Position numbers and translations under genes: made by a program. From Enterobacter cloacae (GTDB taxonomy: Bacteria > Pseudomonadota > Gammaproteobacteria > Enterobacterales > Enterobacteriaceae), in the NCBI GenBank assembly GCA_014169315.1, contig AP022133.1, forward strand, positions 3,472,001 to 3,536,000: a stretch of DNA of 64,000 nt. Direction: 5' to 3'. Numbering within the stretch: position 1 is the stretch's first letter; each line of letters starts with the position of its first letter. The notes beneath the pieces were generated by a model. That model was not told the DNA's origin and searched no databases. It saw only the letters and a program-made list of their open reading frames with translations. Positions 19,827-28,779 of this stretch are shown one piece after another.

Positions 19827-20690
19827 ATGAATAATCTGGGAGGGTTGCAGTCCTTGCAGGGCTCACTTAAGGGCTTACCTGAATGGGCCTCAGAACGAGT
19901 CATGCAGCAAATTCGTCAGCTCACAAACTACGAGCCAGTTATCGGCATTATGGGGAAAACAGGGGCGGGAAAATCGTCGCTGTGCAATGCCCTGTTTGCC
20001 GGTGAAGTGTCGCCGGTCAGCGATGTTGCGGCCTGTACACGTGAACCTCTGCGCTTTCGTCTACAAGTCGGTGAGCACTATATGACGCTGGTGGACCTGC
20101 CCGGTGTGGGGGAAAGTGGTGCACGCGATACTGAGTATGCTGCGTTGTACCGCGAACATCTACCCCGGCTCGACCTTGTGCTGTGGCTGATTAAAGCTGA
20201 TGACCGGGCACTGGCGGTGGATGAGCATTTTTACCGTCGGGTGATTGGTGAAGCATACCGGCATAAGGTGCTGTTTGTTATCAGCCAGACAGACAAAGCT
20301 GAACCCACCAGCGGAGGAGAACGATTATCCACAGAGCAGAAGCAAAACATCAGCCGCAAAATCTGCCTGTTGCATGAGCTGTTCCAGCCCGTGCATCCGG
20401 TATGTGCCGTGTCCATCCGACTACAGTGGGGACTGCGGGTGATGGCCGAGCGGATGATAAAGTTCCTGCCGCGTGAGGCCAGCAGTCCGGTGGTGGTCCA
20501 GCTCAGTGCGCCACTTCGTACCGATTTCGTTAATAAAAAAGCCCGTGACGATTTTGGTGAAACAGTCGGCTCGGTACTGGATACAGTAAGCTCCCTGCCC
20601 CTGATACCGGCCCCGGTTCGAACAATCATTCAGGCTGTACGCGATACCGTGGTGTCAGTCGCCCGTGCCGTCTGGAATTTCTTCTTCTGA
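19827..20690 (+). CDS. yfjP: YfjP/YeeP-like GTPase
   Basis: 287-residue GTPase of the Era/HSR1-related group found in CP4-type prophages. G1 loop GKTGAGKSS (about residues 47-55), G3 DLPGVGE and a G4-like SQTDKAEP are present. The C-terminus is hydrophobic (LPLIPAPVRTIIQAVRD...WNFFF), suggesting membrane contact. GGAG precedes the ATG. First gene of a rightward cassette matching CP4-57 order; cellular role is unknown. Confidence 0.88.
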   Translation: MNNLGGLQSLQGSLKGLPEWASERVMQQIRQLTNYEPVIGIMGKTGAGKSSLCNALFAGEVSPVSDVAACTREPLRFRLQVGEHYMTLVDLPGVGESGARDTEYAALYREHLPRLDLVLWLIKADDRALAVDEHFYRRVIGEAYRHKVLFVISQTDKAEPTSGGERLSTEQKQNISRKICLLHELFQPVHPVCAVSIRLQWGLRVMAERMIKFLPREASSPVVVQLSAPLRTDFVNKKARDDFGETVGSVLDTVSSLPLIPAPVRTIIQAVRDTVVSVARAVWNFFF

Positions 20691-20718
20691 ATATTGCCAC
20701 TTGATCCGTTGTTTCCTG

Positions 20719-20752
20719 AGCCCTGTCGCCATTTGAGCGACAGGGCTTTTTT
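20719..20752 (+). terminator. Terminator between yfjP and yfjQ
   Basis: Perfect 11-bp arms AGCCCTGTCGC and GCGACAGGGCT with a CATTTGA loop and a T-run. It implies that yfjQ is largely transcribed from its own promoter or by readthrough. Confidence 0.85.
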
Positions 20753-20784
20753 GTATTTATTTTTCCATCATGAGGAATCTGCTT

Positions 20785-21618
20785 ATGACCCGTCTGACTT
20801 CGCGCTTTAGCGCAGCAAATATTATTCGTCGTGACCGTCCGTTAACCCGTGAAGAGTTGTTTCGGGTAGTACCCAGCGTATTCAGCGAGGACAAACATGA
20901 ATCGCGTAGTGAACGTTACACATACATCCCCACCATCTCCCTGCTGGAAAGCTTGCAGCGGGAAGGCTTTCAGCCGTTCTTTGCCTGTCAGACACGGGTG
21001 CGTGACCCTGGTCGCCGCGAACACACAAAGCACATGTTGCGTCTGCGTCGGGAAGGACAGATTATCGGCAAACAGGTCCCGGAAATCATTCTGCTCAACT
21101 CCCATGACGGTACAAGTTCGTACCAGATGCTGCCGGGGTTATTTCGTGCGGTTTGTGCAAACGGACTCGTCTGCGGTGAATCGTTTGGTGAGGTTCGGGT
21201 GCCGCACAAAGGCGATGTGGTGAGCCAGGTGATTGAAGGGGCGTATGAAGTACTGGGGATTTTTGACCGCGTGGAAGAGAAGCGTGATGCGATGCAGTCG
21301 CTGATGCTGCCGCCACCTGCGCAGCAGGCGCTGGCACACGCTGCACTGACGTATCGTTTTGGAGAAGACCACCAGCCGGTTGCTCCATCACAGGTGCTGT
21401 CCCCACGCCGCTGGCAGGATGAAAGCAACGACCTGTGGACCACCTACCAGCGTATTCAGGAGAATCTGATAAAAGGTGGGCTTAGCGGACGCAGTGTAAA
21501 AGGCAGCCGAACGCATACCCGTGCCGTGCGCGGAATCGATGGCGACGTGAAGCTTAACCGTGCGTTGTGGGTGATGGCAGAAACGATGCTCAGCGGGTTT
21601 CAGACAAACAAATACTAG
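20785..21618 (+). CDS. yfjQ: YfjQ-like DUF932 protein
   Basis: 277-residue DUF932 protein close to E. coli YfjQ (SVFSEDKHESRSERYTYIPT, GQIIGKQVPEIILLNSHDG, SFGEVRVPHKGDVV). The start at 20785 is preferred to the ATG at 20770 because GAGGAA lies seven bases upstream of it. Typical of CP4 prophages and plasmids; the family function is not known. No membrane segment. Confidence 0.9.
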   Translation: MTRLTSRFSAANIIRRDRPLTREELFRVVPSVFSEDKHESRSERYTYIPTISLLESLQREGFQPFFACQTRVRDPGRREHTKHMLRLRREGQIIGKQVPEIILLNSHDGTSSYQMLPGLFRAVCANGLVCGESFGEVRVPHKGDVVSQVIEGAYEVLGIFDRVEEKRDAMQSLMLPPPAQQALAHAALTYRFGEDHQPVAPSQVLSPRRWQDESNDLWTTYQRIQENLIKGGLSGRSVKGSRTHTRAVRGIDGDVKLNRALWVMAETMLSGFQTNKY

Positions 21619-21819
21619 CTCCGGATTAATGCGGACATCACCTGTCCGTTCATTGCTCAATTTACAGGCGATTTTTCCTCTAACTGGACACGAAGCCGCA
21701 TTCTGATCGCATTCGGCCAACTGAAAAAATACTGCTTCTGCTGTCCATATCCTGTCCAGCCCTCTCGTTACACTAATCACTTAATTTTCAGTCCATTAAC
21801 CGAATGGAGAAAGCCTCTC

Positions 21820-22524
21820 ATGTCTCAGACTGAGCGCCGCCATGAGCGCCTTGCGGTCCGCTTGTCGCTGATTATCAGCCGCCTTGTGGCGGGAGAAACG
21901 CTGATTATGCAGAAGCTGGCTACCGAGTTCGGCGTGTCAGTACGCACGCTGCGTCGGGATTTTCGTGAGCGGCTGACCTATCTCGACCTGGAGTTCCGTG
22001 ACGGGCAGTGCAGCCTGCTGTCCGGTAGCCGCCAGCGGGAGCTGGCGGTGCAGACCTTCGTCCGCCACTCCGGCGTGGAGGCGCTCTTTCCGGATATCGA
22101 CAACCAACTGGTTACCTCCCTGTTGAGTGCTAGTGAATCCCCCTGCCTTATCTGGCACAGCGCTACCTCCCGGGCACTGGCACGGCCTGAAGTGTTTACG
22201 CGACTGGTTCGCGCTATCACTGAACACCGTCGGGTGACGCTGCTGGCAGAAGGCGGTCGTTACTCCGGGCTGGCTCCTTACCGCCTGGTGTGCAGCGATG
22301 GCTGCTGGTATCTGACCGGTGAGCTCGGGGGGCATATAACGGTTTTCCCGCTGGGCGATATTCACACGGTAACCTTCCATCCGGCACTGTTCGTGCCGGA
22401 TGTACGGGTGCGTAACCTGCTGTCACATCCCGGTTTTCTTCGGGTATTACCCCACTTTCAGACTTTCCACTCACTGCTCGTTGTCAGTGACGACGGGTTT
22501 TCACCTCAAAAGGAACAGATATGA
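21820..22524 (+). CDS. yfjR: YfjR-like HTH/WYL transcription regulator
   Basis: 234 residues, the length of E. coli YfjR. An N-terminal DeoR/WYL-type winged helix (LIMQKLATEFGVSVRTLRRDFRE, with short following wing) is followed by a WYL-like ligand domain containing RRVTLLAEGGRYSGLAPYRLV and GCWYLTGE. WYL regulators are frequent in islands and defence loci. The gene overlaps the following exported-protein gene by four bases. Confidence 0.87.
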   Translation: MSQTERRHERLAVRLSLIISRLVAGETLIMQKLATEFGVSVRTLRRDFRERLTYLDLEFRDGQCSLLSGSRQRELAVQTFVRHSGVEALFPDIDNQLVTSLLSASESPCLIWHSATSRALARPEVFTRLVRAITEHRRVTLLAEGGRYSGLAPYRLVCSDGCWYLTGELGGHITVFPLGDIHTVTFHPALFVPDVRVRNLLSHPGFLRVLPHFQTFHSLLVVSDDGFSPQKEQI

Positions 22525-23135
22525 AATTACTTACTACCACGGCGCTGGCGCTCAGTCTGTGCGCGGGTACCGTTTTGCCAGTAGCCGCTGAAAATGTCGT
22601 AGGGACTGTTAAGGCCTGGCAATACATGCAAGCTGACGGCTGGAAATCAGCCGATGGTCTGGACAATAACACCCTCAGCAATGCGCTCTACGGTGCCAGA
22701 GTCATTGATAATTACCCCTGGACCCGGCAGTTTCTGCTGCGGATGGGATACAACGGAGGCTATTTTCTCGCGGACAAAAACACCAAAACGGTACGCAAAC
22801 TTGCACTCAAAACGGCCAGTGGCTCCCCCGCCGATTTGACATCCGTGTATCAGGGAGAGGGTAAGGCGTGTGGGTTCACTCTGATTGATACCCAGGCCTC
22901 GCTGCTGGACGAGGCGCAACAGAGATCGGGTGGTACAGATAATCCAACAGAAGCGTTGAATCATGCCCGGTCTACCTACGTACCGAAAGCCCTGCTGGTC
23001 GTGCCTGATAATTGCGTCAATCCAAAACAACAGGCCGCGCTGGCGGCTAAGCGTTCTCAAAAAGACCGCGAACTGCAGCAATGGGTGGCAAAGCAGAGCA
23101 TGGCTGAGCTGTGCCGCCGTACCGGTAACTGCTGA
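22521..23135 (+). CDS. Exported 204-residue protein in the yfjS position
   Basis: Clear Sec signal peptide (MKLLTTTALALSLCAGTVLPVAA, cleavage after the AxA-like site), so periplasmic. The mature part has four Cys residues (EGKACGF, DNCVN, ELCRRTGNC) that could form disulphides. No known domain recognised. AAGGAAC precedes the ATG, which overlaps yfjR by four bases. It occupies the slot of YfjS in CP4-57 but I cannot confirm homology. Confidence 0.75.
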   Translation: MKLLTTTALALSLCAGTVLPVAAENVVGTVKAWQYMQADGWKSADGLDNNTLSNALYGARVIDNYPWTRQFLLRMGYNGGYFLADKNTKTVRKLALKTASGSPADLTSVYQGEGKACGFTLIDTQASLLDEAQQRSGGTDNPTEALNHARSTYVPKALLVVPDNCVNPKQQAALAAKRSQKDRELQQWVAKQSMAELCRRTGNC

Positions 23136-23224
23136 AAGTCTGGTTACAGGCGTTTTAAATCACACCAGATGCCTGGCAAATATATCGGTTGTATTACGAC
23201 ATCCATTAATTCAGGAATAATGCC

Positions 23225-23635
23225 ATGTTAAGAATTATCACCTCAACCATACCTGCTCTCATTCTGTCACTCGCCACCTTCAGTACCGGTGCCGCGCAGC
23301 TTCCGGCAAGCCTGATGGATAAAGACAATCCCGGCCAGGAATACTGGTGCCAGGGGAACGACATCAACACCTCCATGTGCTCGCTGACCGGCGTCAGTCA
23401 TGACCGTAAGTTTGCCCTGATTCAGGACCTGCCGGGCCCTGCCTGTGAAGATTTAAGCTTCGGGGTTATCGACCTGGTGCGCCAGACCGGCGTCAACATT
23501 CCTTACGATGGTGGTGACTGTAAGGGCGATGTGCAGGCCGGGTTTGTGCGTGGCTCGAAAGATAATGCTCTGTATGTGAAGATTGTCCGGGGCAGCAAAA
23601 CCCTCAAGCTGTATAAGGTACAAACCGGTTACTGA
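23225..23635 (+). CDS. YfjT-like small exported protein
   Basis: 136 residues with a signal peptide ending near FSTGAAQ. The mature protein has four Cys (YWCQG, SMCSL, GPACED, GGDCKG), consistent with two periplasmic disulphides. Position corresponds to yfjT of CP4-57; the name is positional and tentative. A strong terminator follows. Confidence 0.75.
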   Translation: MLRIITSTIPALILSLATFSTGAAQLPASLMDKDNPGQEYWCQGNDINTSMCSLTGVSHDRKFALIQDLPGPACEDLSFGVIDLVRQTGVNIPYDGGDCKGDVQAGFVRGSKDNALYVKIVRGSKTLKLYKVQTGY

Positions 23636-23663
23636 CAATTTCCCCACACCCGCATACTCCCAC

Positions 23664-23695
23664 AGCCCCTGACGCGTCTGCGTCAGGGGCTTTTG
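23664..23695 (+). terminator. Terminator after the YfjT-like gene
   Basis: Perfect 12-bp arms AGCCCCTGACGC and GCGTCAGGGGCT around GTCT, followed by a T-rich tail. Confidence 0.85.
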
Positions 23696-23712
23696 CTTTT
23701 AAGGTACACCGA

Positions 23713-23952
23713 ATGCCTGAATCTCAATTACTACCGTCGGGTTCATTCACTCGCCAGCAGGCCGAAGCTGTTACCCGCCGGTATCACAACATCGCCATTG
23801 AAGACGACCAGGGCAGTCACTTCCGTCTGGTGGTTCGCGACCCCGAAGGCCGGATGGTCTGGCGAGCGTGGAACTTTGAACCGGATGCCGGTGCGGCCCT
23901 AAACCGATATATCTGGCAGGATGGCATTTGCAGAGCATTATCCATCGACTGA
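23713..23952 (+). CDS. DUF905 (YkfF-like) protein
   Basis: 79-residue soluble protein matching the DUF905 family: [25 protein letters not shown] and [13 protein letters not shown]. Usually found next to antirestriction and RadC-like genes on islands and plasmids, as here. Function is unknown. Confidence 0.88.
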   Translation: MPESQLLPSGSFTRQQAEAVTRRYHNIAIEDDQGSHFRLVVRDPEGRMVWRAWNFEPDAGAALNRYIWQDGICRALSID

Positions 23953-24047
23953 CTGCAGTCATTTACCAGCATACATTTCATACCCTGATTACCCCATCCC
24001 ATACGCCAGCCATCGCCGCTGGTGTTTTTTATTGACGGAGAAACCCT

Positions 24048-24506
24048 ATGACAACACAGACACAGTACGAGTTTGTTCCCGCTAACGAACCGCAGTTCAC
24101 CCTCAGTGCCACGCTGGTACCCGACGAACAGCGTATCAACTTCTGGCCACAGCACTTCAGCTCCATTCCGCAGTGGATAACGCTGGAACCGCGTATTTTC
24201 GCCTGGATGGGCCGCCTCTGTGATGAGTACAGCGGTGGTATCTGGTCCTTTTACACACTCAGCAATGGCGGAGCGTTTATGGCCCCTGATGCTGACAGTG
24301 ACGATAAATGGCATCTTTTCAACGGCATGAACGGAAATGGTGTGGAAATGAGCGCGGAAGCCGCAGGCATTGCTGTCTGCCTGATTGAATACAGCCACCA
24401 TGCCTGCCGTACAGAATGTGACGTGATGACCGCACACTATTACCGCCTGCGGGACTATGCCCTGCAGCATCCTGAAGCTCACGCCATTCTGCGCATCATC
24501 GACTGA
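24048..24506 (+). CDS. yfjX: ArdB/KlcA-type antirestriction protein
   Basis: 152-residue member of the YfjX/YafX/KlcA family, which counter host type I restriction. Typical sequence: FWPQHFSSIPQWITLEPRIFAWM, YSGGIWSFYTLSNGG and HACRTECD. Nearly the same length as E. coli YafX. GACGGAGAAA precedes the ATG. It would protect the island during transfer. Confidence 0.92.
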   Translation: MTTQTQYEFVPANEPQFTLSATLVPDEQRINFWPQHFSSIPQWITLEPRIFAWMGRLCDEYSGGIWSFYTLSNGGAFMAPDADSDDKWHLFNGMNGNGVEMSAEAAGIAVCLIEYSHHACRTECDVMTAHYYRLRDYALQHPEAHAILRIID

Positions 24507-24521
24507 CCGGAGGAGCAACGA

Positions 24522-24998
24522 ATGAAACAGCTTTCCTTTTTACCCGGCGAGATAACGCCACAGGACCGGCGTCTCATCCAGCGTGCCCTCAGAGTTCTGG
24601 ACAGGCATCTGCATGAGCCCGGGGTGGCCTTCACCTCCACACATGCTGTCCGTGAATGGCTGCGACTGCATATGGCCGCGCTTGAGCGGGAAGAGTTCCG
24701 GGTGCTGTATCTGGATAATCAGAACCAGCTTATCGCCCATGAGACGCTCTTTAGTGGCACGATTAACCGCACCGAGGTCCATCCCCGGGAAGTGGTCAAA
24801 CGTGCTCTGTACTTCAACGCGGCGGCGGTGATACTGGCGCATAACCATCCTTCCGGCGAGACGATGCCCAGCCAGGCTGACAAAGCCCTCACGCAGCGAC
24901 TGGTTCAGGTACTTCAACTGGTGGATATCCGTGTCCCTGACCATCTGATTGTCGGCGGCAGACAAATCTATTCGTTCGCAGAACACGGTCTGCTGTGA
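24522..24998 (+). CDS. yfjY: RadC-like JAB-domain protein
   Basis: 158-residue short RadC/YfjY/YkfG family protein with a JAB/MPN metal site: Glu in the N-terminal half, then HNHPSGETMPSQAD. Lacks the helix-hairpin-helix of full RadC. 15 bp downstream of the antirestriction gene with a GGAGG site; likely operonic. Function in DNA metabolism is presumed but unproven for this family. Confidence 0.9.
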   Translation: MKQLSFLPGEITPQDRRLIQRALRVLDRHLHEPGVAFTSTHAVREWLRLHMAALEREEFRVLYLDNQNQLIAHETLFSGTINRTEVHPREVVKRALYFNAAAVILAHNHPSGETMPSQADKALTQRLVQVLQLVDIRVPDHLIVGGRQIYSFAEHGLL

Positions 24999-25006
24999 GG
25001 TATTAC

Positions 25007-25228
25007 ATGAAAATTATCAGTAAACGCCGGGCAATGACGATATACCGCCAGCATCCTGAGTCCCGAATCTTTCGTTACTGCACCGGCAAATACCAGTGGC
25101 ACGGTAGCGTCTGCCATTACACCGGCAGGGAAGTTCCGGATATCACAGGAGTCCTGGCGGTATACGCCGAACGCCGCCAGGACCGCGAGGGACCGTATGC
25201 TTGCCTGATGAGTATTACCCTGAACTGA
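25007..25228 (+). CDS. ypjJ: DUF987 (YpjJ/YeeT-like) protein
   Basis: 73-residue DUF987 protein (MKIISKRRAMTIYRQHPESR, CTGKYQWHG, GREVPDITGVLAVYAERR), very like E. coli YeeT. Start at 25007 gives good spacing to GTGAGG; an upstream GTG overlapping the yfjY stop is less likely. Regularly located between RadC-like and CbeA-type genes. Confidence 0.9.
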   Translation: MKIISKRRAMTIYRQHPESRIFRYCTGKYQWHGSVCHYTGREVPDITGVLAVYAERRQDREGPYACLMSITLN

Positions 25229-25246
25229 CGATAAAGGAGATTATAA

Positions 25247-25564
25247 ATGAGCAACATCACATGGGGCCTGCAGCGGGATATCACGCCGCGCCTGGGAGCA
25301 CGTCTGGTGCAGGAGGGCAACCGGCTGCATTATCTGGCTGACCGGGCCAGTATCACAGGTAAATTCAGTGACGCCGAATGCCAGAAGCTGGATGTGGCAT
25401 TTCCACACTTTATCAGCCAGATGGAGTCCATGCTGATTACCGGTGAACTTAATCCCCGACACGCCCACTGCGTCATTCTGTACCATAACGATTTTACCTG
25501 CGAAGCCGACACTCTTGGCAGTTGCGGCTACGTATACATCGCCATTTACCCCACTCAGCGCTAA
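25247..25564 (+). CDS. yfjZ: YfjZ/CbeA-type antitoxin
   Basis: 105-residue antitoxin of the YeeU/YfjZ/YafW family: [30 protein letters not shown] and the FPHFI segment. In characterised homologues it counteracts the toxin indirectly by stabilising MreB/FtsZ polymers (type IV). AAGGAG precedes the ATG. Followed after 20 bp by its cognate toxin. Confidence 0.93.
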   Translation: MSNITWGLQRDITPRLGARLVQEGNRLHYLADRASITGKFSDAECQKLDVAFPHFISQMESMLITGELNPRHAHCVILYHNDFTCEADTLGSCGYVYIAIYPTQR

Positions 25565-25584
25565 TTACCTTCACGAGAGCAAAC

Positions 25585-25914
25585 ATGAAACCTCAACCTG
25601 CAACAACTTCGCGGGCGGCGAAGCCATGCCTGTCACCTGTGGCTGTCTGGCAAATGCTGCTGACCCGACTGCTCGAAAAACACTATGGCCTGACGCTAAA
25701 CGACACCCCGTTCAGTGATGAAACCGTGATTCAGGAACACATTGATGCCGCTATCACGCTGGCTGATGCCGTTAATTTTCTGGTGGAGAAATACGAACTG
25801 GTACGTATCGATCGCAGAGGATTTTCGTGGCTACAACAGACTCCCTATATTTCCGTAGTAGATATTCTGCGAGCAAGGCGCTCTACCGGATTGCTAAAAG
25901 CTAACGTGAAATAA
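25585..25914 (+). CDS. ypjF: YpjF/CbtA-type toxin
   Basis: 109-residue member of the YeeV/YkfI/YpjF toxin family, which inhibits FtsZ and MreB assembly. Conserved core [37 protein letters not shown] and [11 protein letters not shown]. Start at the ATG following ACGAGAG; a longer frame from 25522 overlaps the antitoxin and lacks the family's N-terminus. Slightly shorter than CbtA (124 residues), lacking the last dozen residues, as in some family members. Confidence 0.92.
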   Translation: MKPQPATTSRAAKPCLSPVAVWQMLLTRLLEKHYGLTLNDTPFSDETVIQEHIDAAITLADAVNFLVEKYELVRIDRRGFSWLQQTPYISVVDILRARRSTGLLKANVK

Positions 25915-26090
25915 ACGCTTAAATACAGACAGACTAAAGGAAAGCAAAATGCTAATCTCACAGACGAAGAGACTTCTACTGTAACCTACCCTCCCCGGCA
26001 AAAACCTGACATTTTCTTTTAGGACCAACAATGGGACCAAAATGAAAATTGAACTGAAGGTTAGCAGCTATTAAACAACAAGTTATACAA

Positions 26091-26196
26091 CCAATTCAGA
26101 CTCCGCCAGCCCACCAAAATTCTCCATCGGTGATTACCAGAGTCATCCGATGAAGTCCTAAGAGCCCGTACGGCGCAAGCCCTACGGGCTTTTTTG
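26091..26196 (+). other. Putative attR: partial copy of the ssrA 3' end
   Basis: The stretch starting TTCAGACTCCGCCAG then CCCACCAAAATTCTCC resembles the T-arm and acceptor end of enterobacterial tmRNA (…CTCCCGCCAGCTCCACCA) and the sequence that normally follows ssrA, including its terminator. It lies just after the last CP4-57-like gene and just before a second integrase, as expected for a right attachment site shared by tandem elements. The comparison is from memory, so identity is approximate. The cognate attL (ssrA itself) would lie left of the window. Confidence 0.68.
26163..26195 (+). terminator. ssrA-type terminator in the attachment region
   Basis: Arms AGCCCGTA and TACGGGCT with an inner GGC-GCAA-GCC stem and a T-run. 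Looks like the tmRNA terminator duplicated with the attachment site. Confidence 0.8.
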
Positions 26197-26236
26197 TGCC
26201 TGTCGTTGTCCGAGAACATCCGGCTGAATCCAGAGA

Positions 26237-26294
26237 GAATTGGTACACGTTTAGGTATACGGTAGGATGTATGCCTAAAAGCGTATACCAATTC
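26237..26294. promoter_or_regulatory. Nested inverted repeats at the second integrase promoter
   Basis: Outer arms GAATTGGTA (26237-26245) and TACCAATTC (26286-26294) enclose inner arms TTTAGGTATAC (26250-26260) and GTATGCCTAAA (26269-26279). The inner end is 18 bp from the GTG start. The position suggests an operator or integrase arm-type binding site for autoregulation; function inferred. Confidence 0.6.
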
Positions 26295-26311
26295 CTGAAG
26301 GAGCGACCATC

Positions 26312-27524
26312 GTGGTACGGACAATACGCCCCCTGACAACACCGCAGTTCTGCACGCTAAAGTGTTAGAGAAGGATCTAACGCTACATGATGGCAATGGG
26401 CTTTTCCTGATAGTGAAAACCAGCGGGAAAATCTCTGGCGTTTCCGTTATCAACGTCCGGTAACAAAGCAGCGGACATTGATGGGGCTCGGTGCATTCCC
26501 CGCCCTTTCGCTTGCTGATGCCCGAGGGTTAAGAGCTGATTACCTTGCCTTATTAGCCAACGGAATCGACCCACAAATTCAAGCTGAAGTTGCAGAGGAA
26601 CAGCAGCAAATCGCTCTGGACAGCATTTTTTCGACGGTGACCGCTAACTGGTTTCAGCTCAAAAGCAAAAGCGTTACACCTGATTACGCAAAAGACATTT
26701 GGCGCTCACTGGAGAAAGATGTATTCCCTGCCATCGGTGAGATCCCTGTTCAGCAAATCAAAGCCCGTACCCTGGTTGAAGCTCTTGAGCCAATCAAAGC
26801 TCGTGGGGCGCTTGAGACTGTACGTCGACTGGTGCAGCGTATTAATGAGATAATGATTTATGCCGTAAACACTGGTCTGATTGATGCGAATCCAGCATCA
26901 GGTGTTGGGATGGCCTTTGAGAAACCCAAAAAACAAAACATGCCGACGCTGCGGCCAGAAGAATTGCCGAAACTGATGCGTTCTTTAATCATGTCAAATC
27001 TGTCTGTCCCGACGCGCTGTCTCATTGAATGGCAGCTCCTGACTCTTGTGCGCCCTTCTGAAGCCTCCGGTACTCGGTGGGCAGAGATCGATTTCGAAAC
27101 AAAGCTCTGGACAATTCCAGCCGAACGGATGAAGGCTAAGCGGGAGCATATAGTTCCTCTATCTCTTCAGGCATTAGAGATTCTTGATGTGATAAAGCCT
27201 ATCAGTGCTCATCGTGAACATGTTTTTCCGAGTCGGAATGACCCAAAGCAACCAATGAATAGCCAGACAGAAAATGCTGCTTTAAAAAGAATTGGATATG
27301 GGGGTAAATTAGTAGCACATGGTTTGCGCTCAATAGCGAGTACTGCAATGAATGAAGCTGGTTTGAATTCAGATGTGATTGAAGCAGCACTCGCTCATAG
27401 TGACAAAAATGAAGTTAGGAGAGCCTACAACCGTACAACATATTTGAATCAAAGAAAGGAAATAATGAGTTGGTGGGGAGGTTCTATATACTCCTTATCA
27501 TTTATAAAAAAGGGTATGTCATGA
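26312..27524 (+). pseudogene. P4-type integrase with frameshifted N-terminus
   Basis: A GTG with GAAGGAG begins a typical P4 integrase N-terminus (VRTIRPLT), but single-base losses are implied near 26335 (between RPLT and VLHAKVLEKDL) and near 26442 (between VKTSGK and LWRFRYQRP). After the second, the frame is open to 27524. Starting at TTG 26478, 348 residues could still be made, with LVRPSEA, HGLRSIAST and AYNRTTY catalytic motifs but without the N-terminal DUF4102 arm-binding domain. The C-terminus after SWWG is replaced by a short unrelated tail. Probably inactive, and close in sequence to the integrase at the window start. Confidence 0.82.
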
Positions 27525-28768
27525 GTAAATTCCAAAAAATAGACTTAGCATATGACTTCTTAATTGAAAAAGAAAAACAAGGCGCAACCTTTAAATTGTC
27601 GGAGCTATCAGAAGCCAGCACATGGTCTTTGAAAACATGTTCAACACATATTTCAAAGAAGCTTAGCTCCTATTTCCAGAGGGAAGGAGACGACTATATA
27701 ACTAATGGTCTTTTATTCTTAAGTAAAAACGACTTCAGAACAGCCCTAAGCCAGATATCATCTCTAACCAATAATTACTCAAGAAAAGGAATTCTTTTAA
27801 ATAAAGCTAAAGAGTTTGCGATACTCGCGGTTTCCACTTACAACAACCCGACTATAAAATTCAAAACATATGGGTTTATAATCAACATGAATATAGCATT
27901 CACATCACTTTTTCATGCTATATTTGAAAAAAACGAGGTCGACTATTATCACAAAGATGGTGCAGGGAATACAATTTTCATCGATGGAGAAGAAAAAGCA
28001 TGGGAATTAAAAGAATGCACAGAAAAATATTGGTTTGGGGTCAACTCACCAATTAAATCTAACCTTCACTTTCTTATAGGCCTAAGAAACAAAATCGAGC
28101 ATCGCTTTCTTCCTGTCATAGACTTAATGTGTAGCGGAGAATGTCAAGCAGCATTAACTAACTTTGAAAACATTATAACTAAAGAATTTGGTGATGAGCA
28201 TGCATTATTAGTAAACCTTGCTGTAGCCATGCAACTTAGTCGGGTATCTTCAGAGGCCAAAATAGAAGCATTAAAACAATTCCAATCACAGAATTACACC
28301 GTAGTTAGGGAGTTCATGGAAGCACAACAACATGAATTAAGTGCAGAAGCATTAGAGAGCCAAGAGTACCGCATTAAAGCTTTTTTAATTCCAAAGATAG
28401 GAAATCATGCCTCATCATCAGATCTATCTATTGAATTTGTTAATTTTAGAAAACTAAGCGATGAAGAAAAAGCACAGTATGAACAGGGCATAACATTTAT
28501 AAAAGAAGTACGAAGCCCTTATATTCACAAGCCATCAGATATTGTTTCAAAAGTAAAGGAAACTCATAACTTCTTCAATATGGCTTTACACACAAAGTGC
28601 TGGAAGTTCTTCGATGCTAGGCCAGTGGAAATGAATAATGACTACAAAGGAATATATTCAGGTTTTGTCTTAGGCTTCAACAATTATCTTTACTCTAACG
28701 ATTGGGTATCATTTTTAAATGAACAACTTAGTAACAATGACACCCTACAACGCATCCGCATCTCCTGA
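27521..28768 (+). CDS. DUF3644 protein with HEPN RNase motif
   Basis: 415 residues. The start at 27521 is chosen because AAAGGGT precedes it; the ATG overlaps the integrase stop (ATGA). The N-terminus (about residues 8-60, FLIEKEKQGATFKLSELSE...) reads as a winged helix. DUF3644 follows, with RNKIEH at residues 189-194, an Rx4H signature of HEPN ribonucleases. The C-terminal half is helical with no recognised domain. AT-rich compared with flanking genes. The kinase gene follows after 11 bp, so the pair is an operon. Likely an abortive-infection RNase toxin; the DUF3644 call is fairly sure and the RNase activity is inferred. Confidence 0.8.
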   Translation: MSKFQKIDLAYDFLIEKEKQGATFKLSELSEASTWSLKTCSTHISKKLSSYFQREGDDYITNGLLFLSKNDFRTALSQISSLTNNYSRKGILLNKAKEFAILAVSTYNNPTIKFKTYGFIINMNIAFTSLFHAIFEKNEVDYYHKDGAGNTIFIDGEEKAWELKECTEKYWFGVNSPIKSNLHFLIGLRNKIEHRFLPVIDLMCSGECQAALTNFENIITKEFGDEHALLVNLAVAMQLSRVSSEAKIEALKQFQSQNYTVVREFMEAQQHELSAEALESQEYRIKAFLIPKIGNHASSSDLSIEFVNFRKLSDEEKAQYEQGITFIKEVRSPYIHKPSDIVSKVKETHNFFNMALHTKCWKFFDARPVEMNNDYKGIYSGFVLGFNNYLYSNDWVSFLNEQLSNNDTLQRIRIS

Positions 28769-28779
28769 AGGAAATATAT

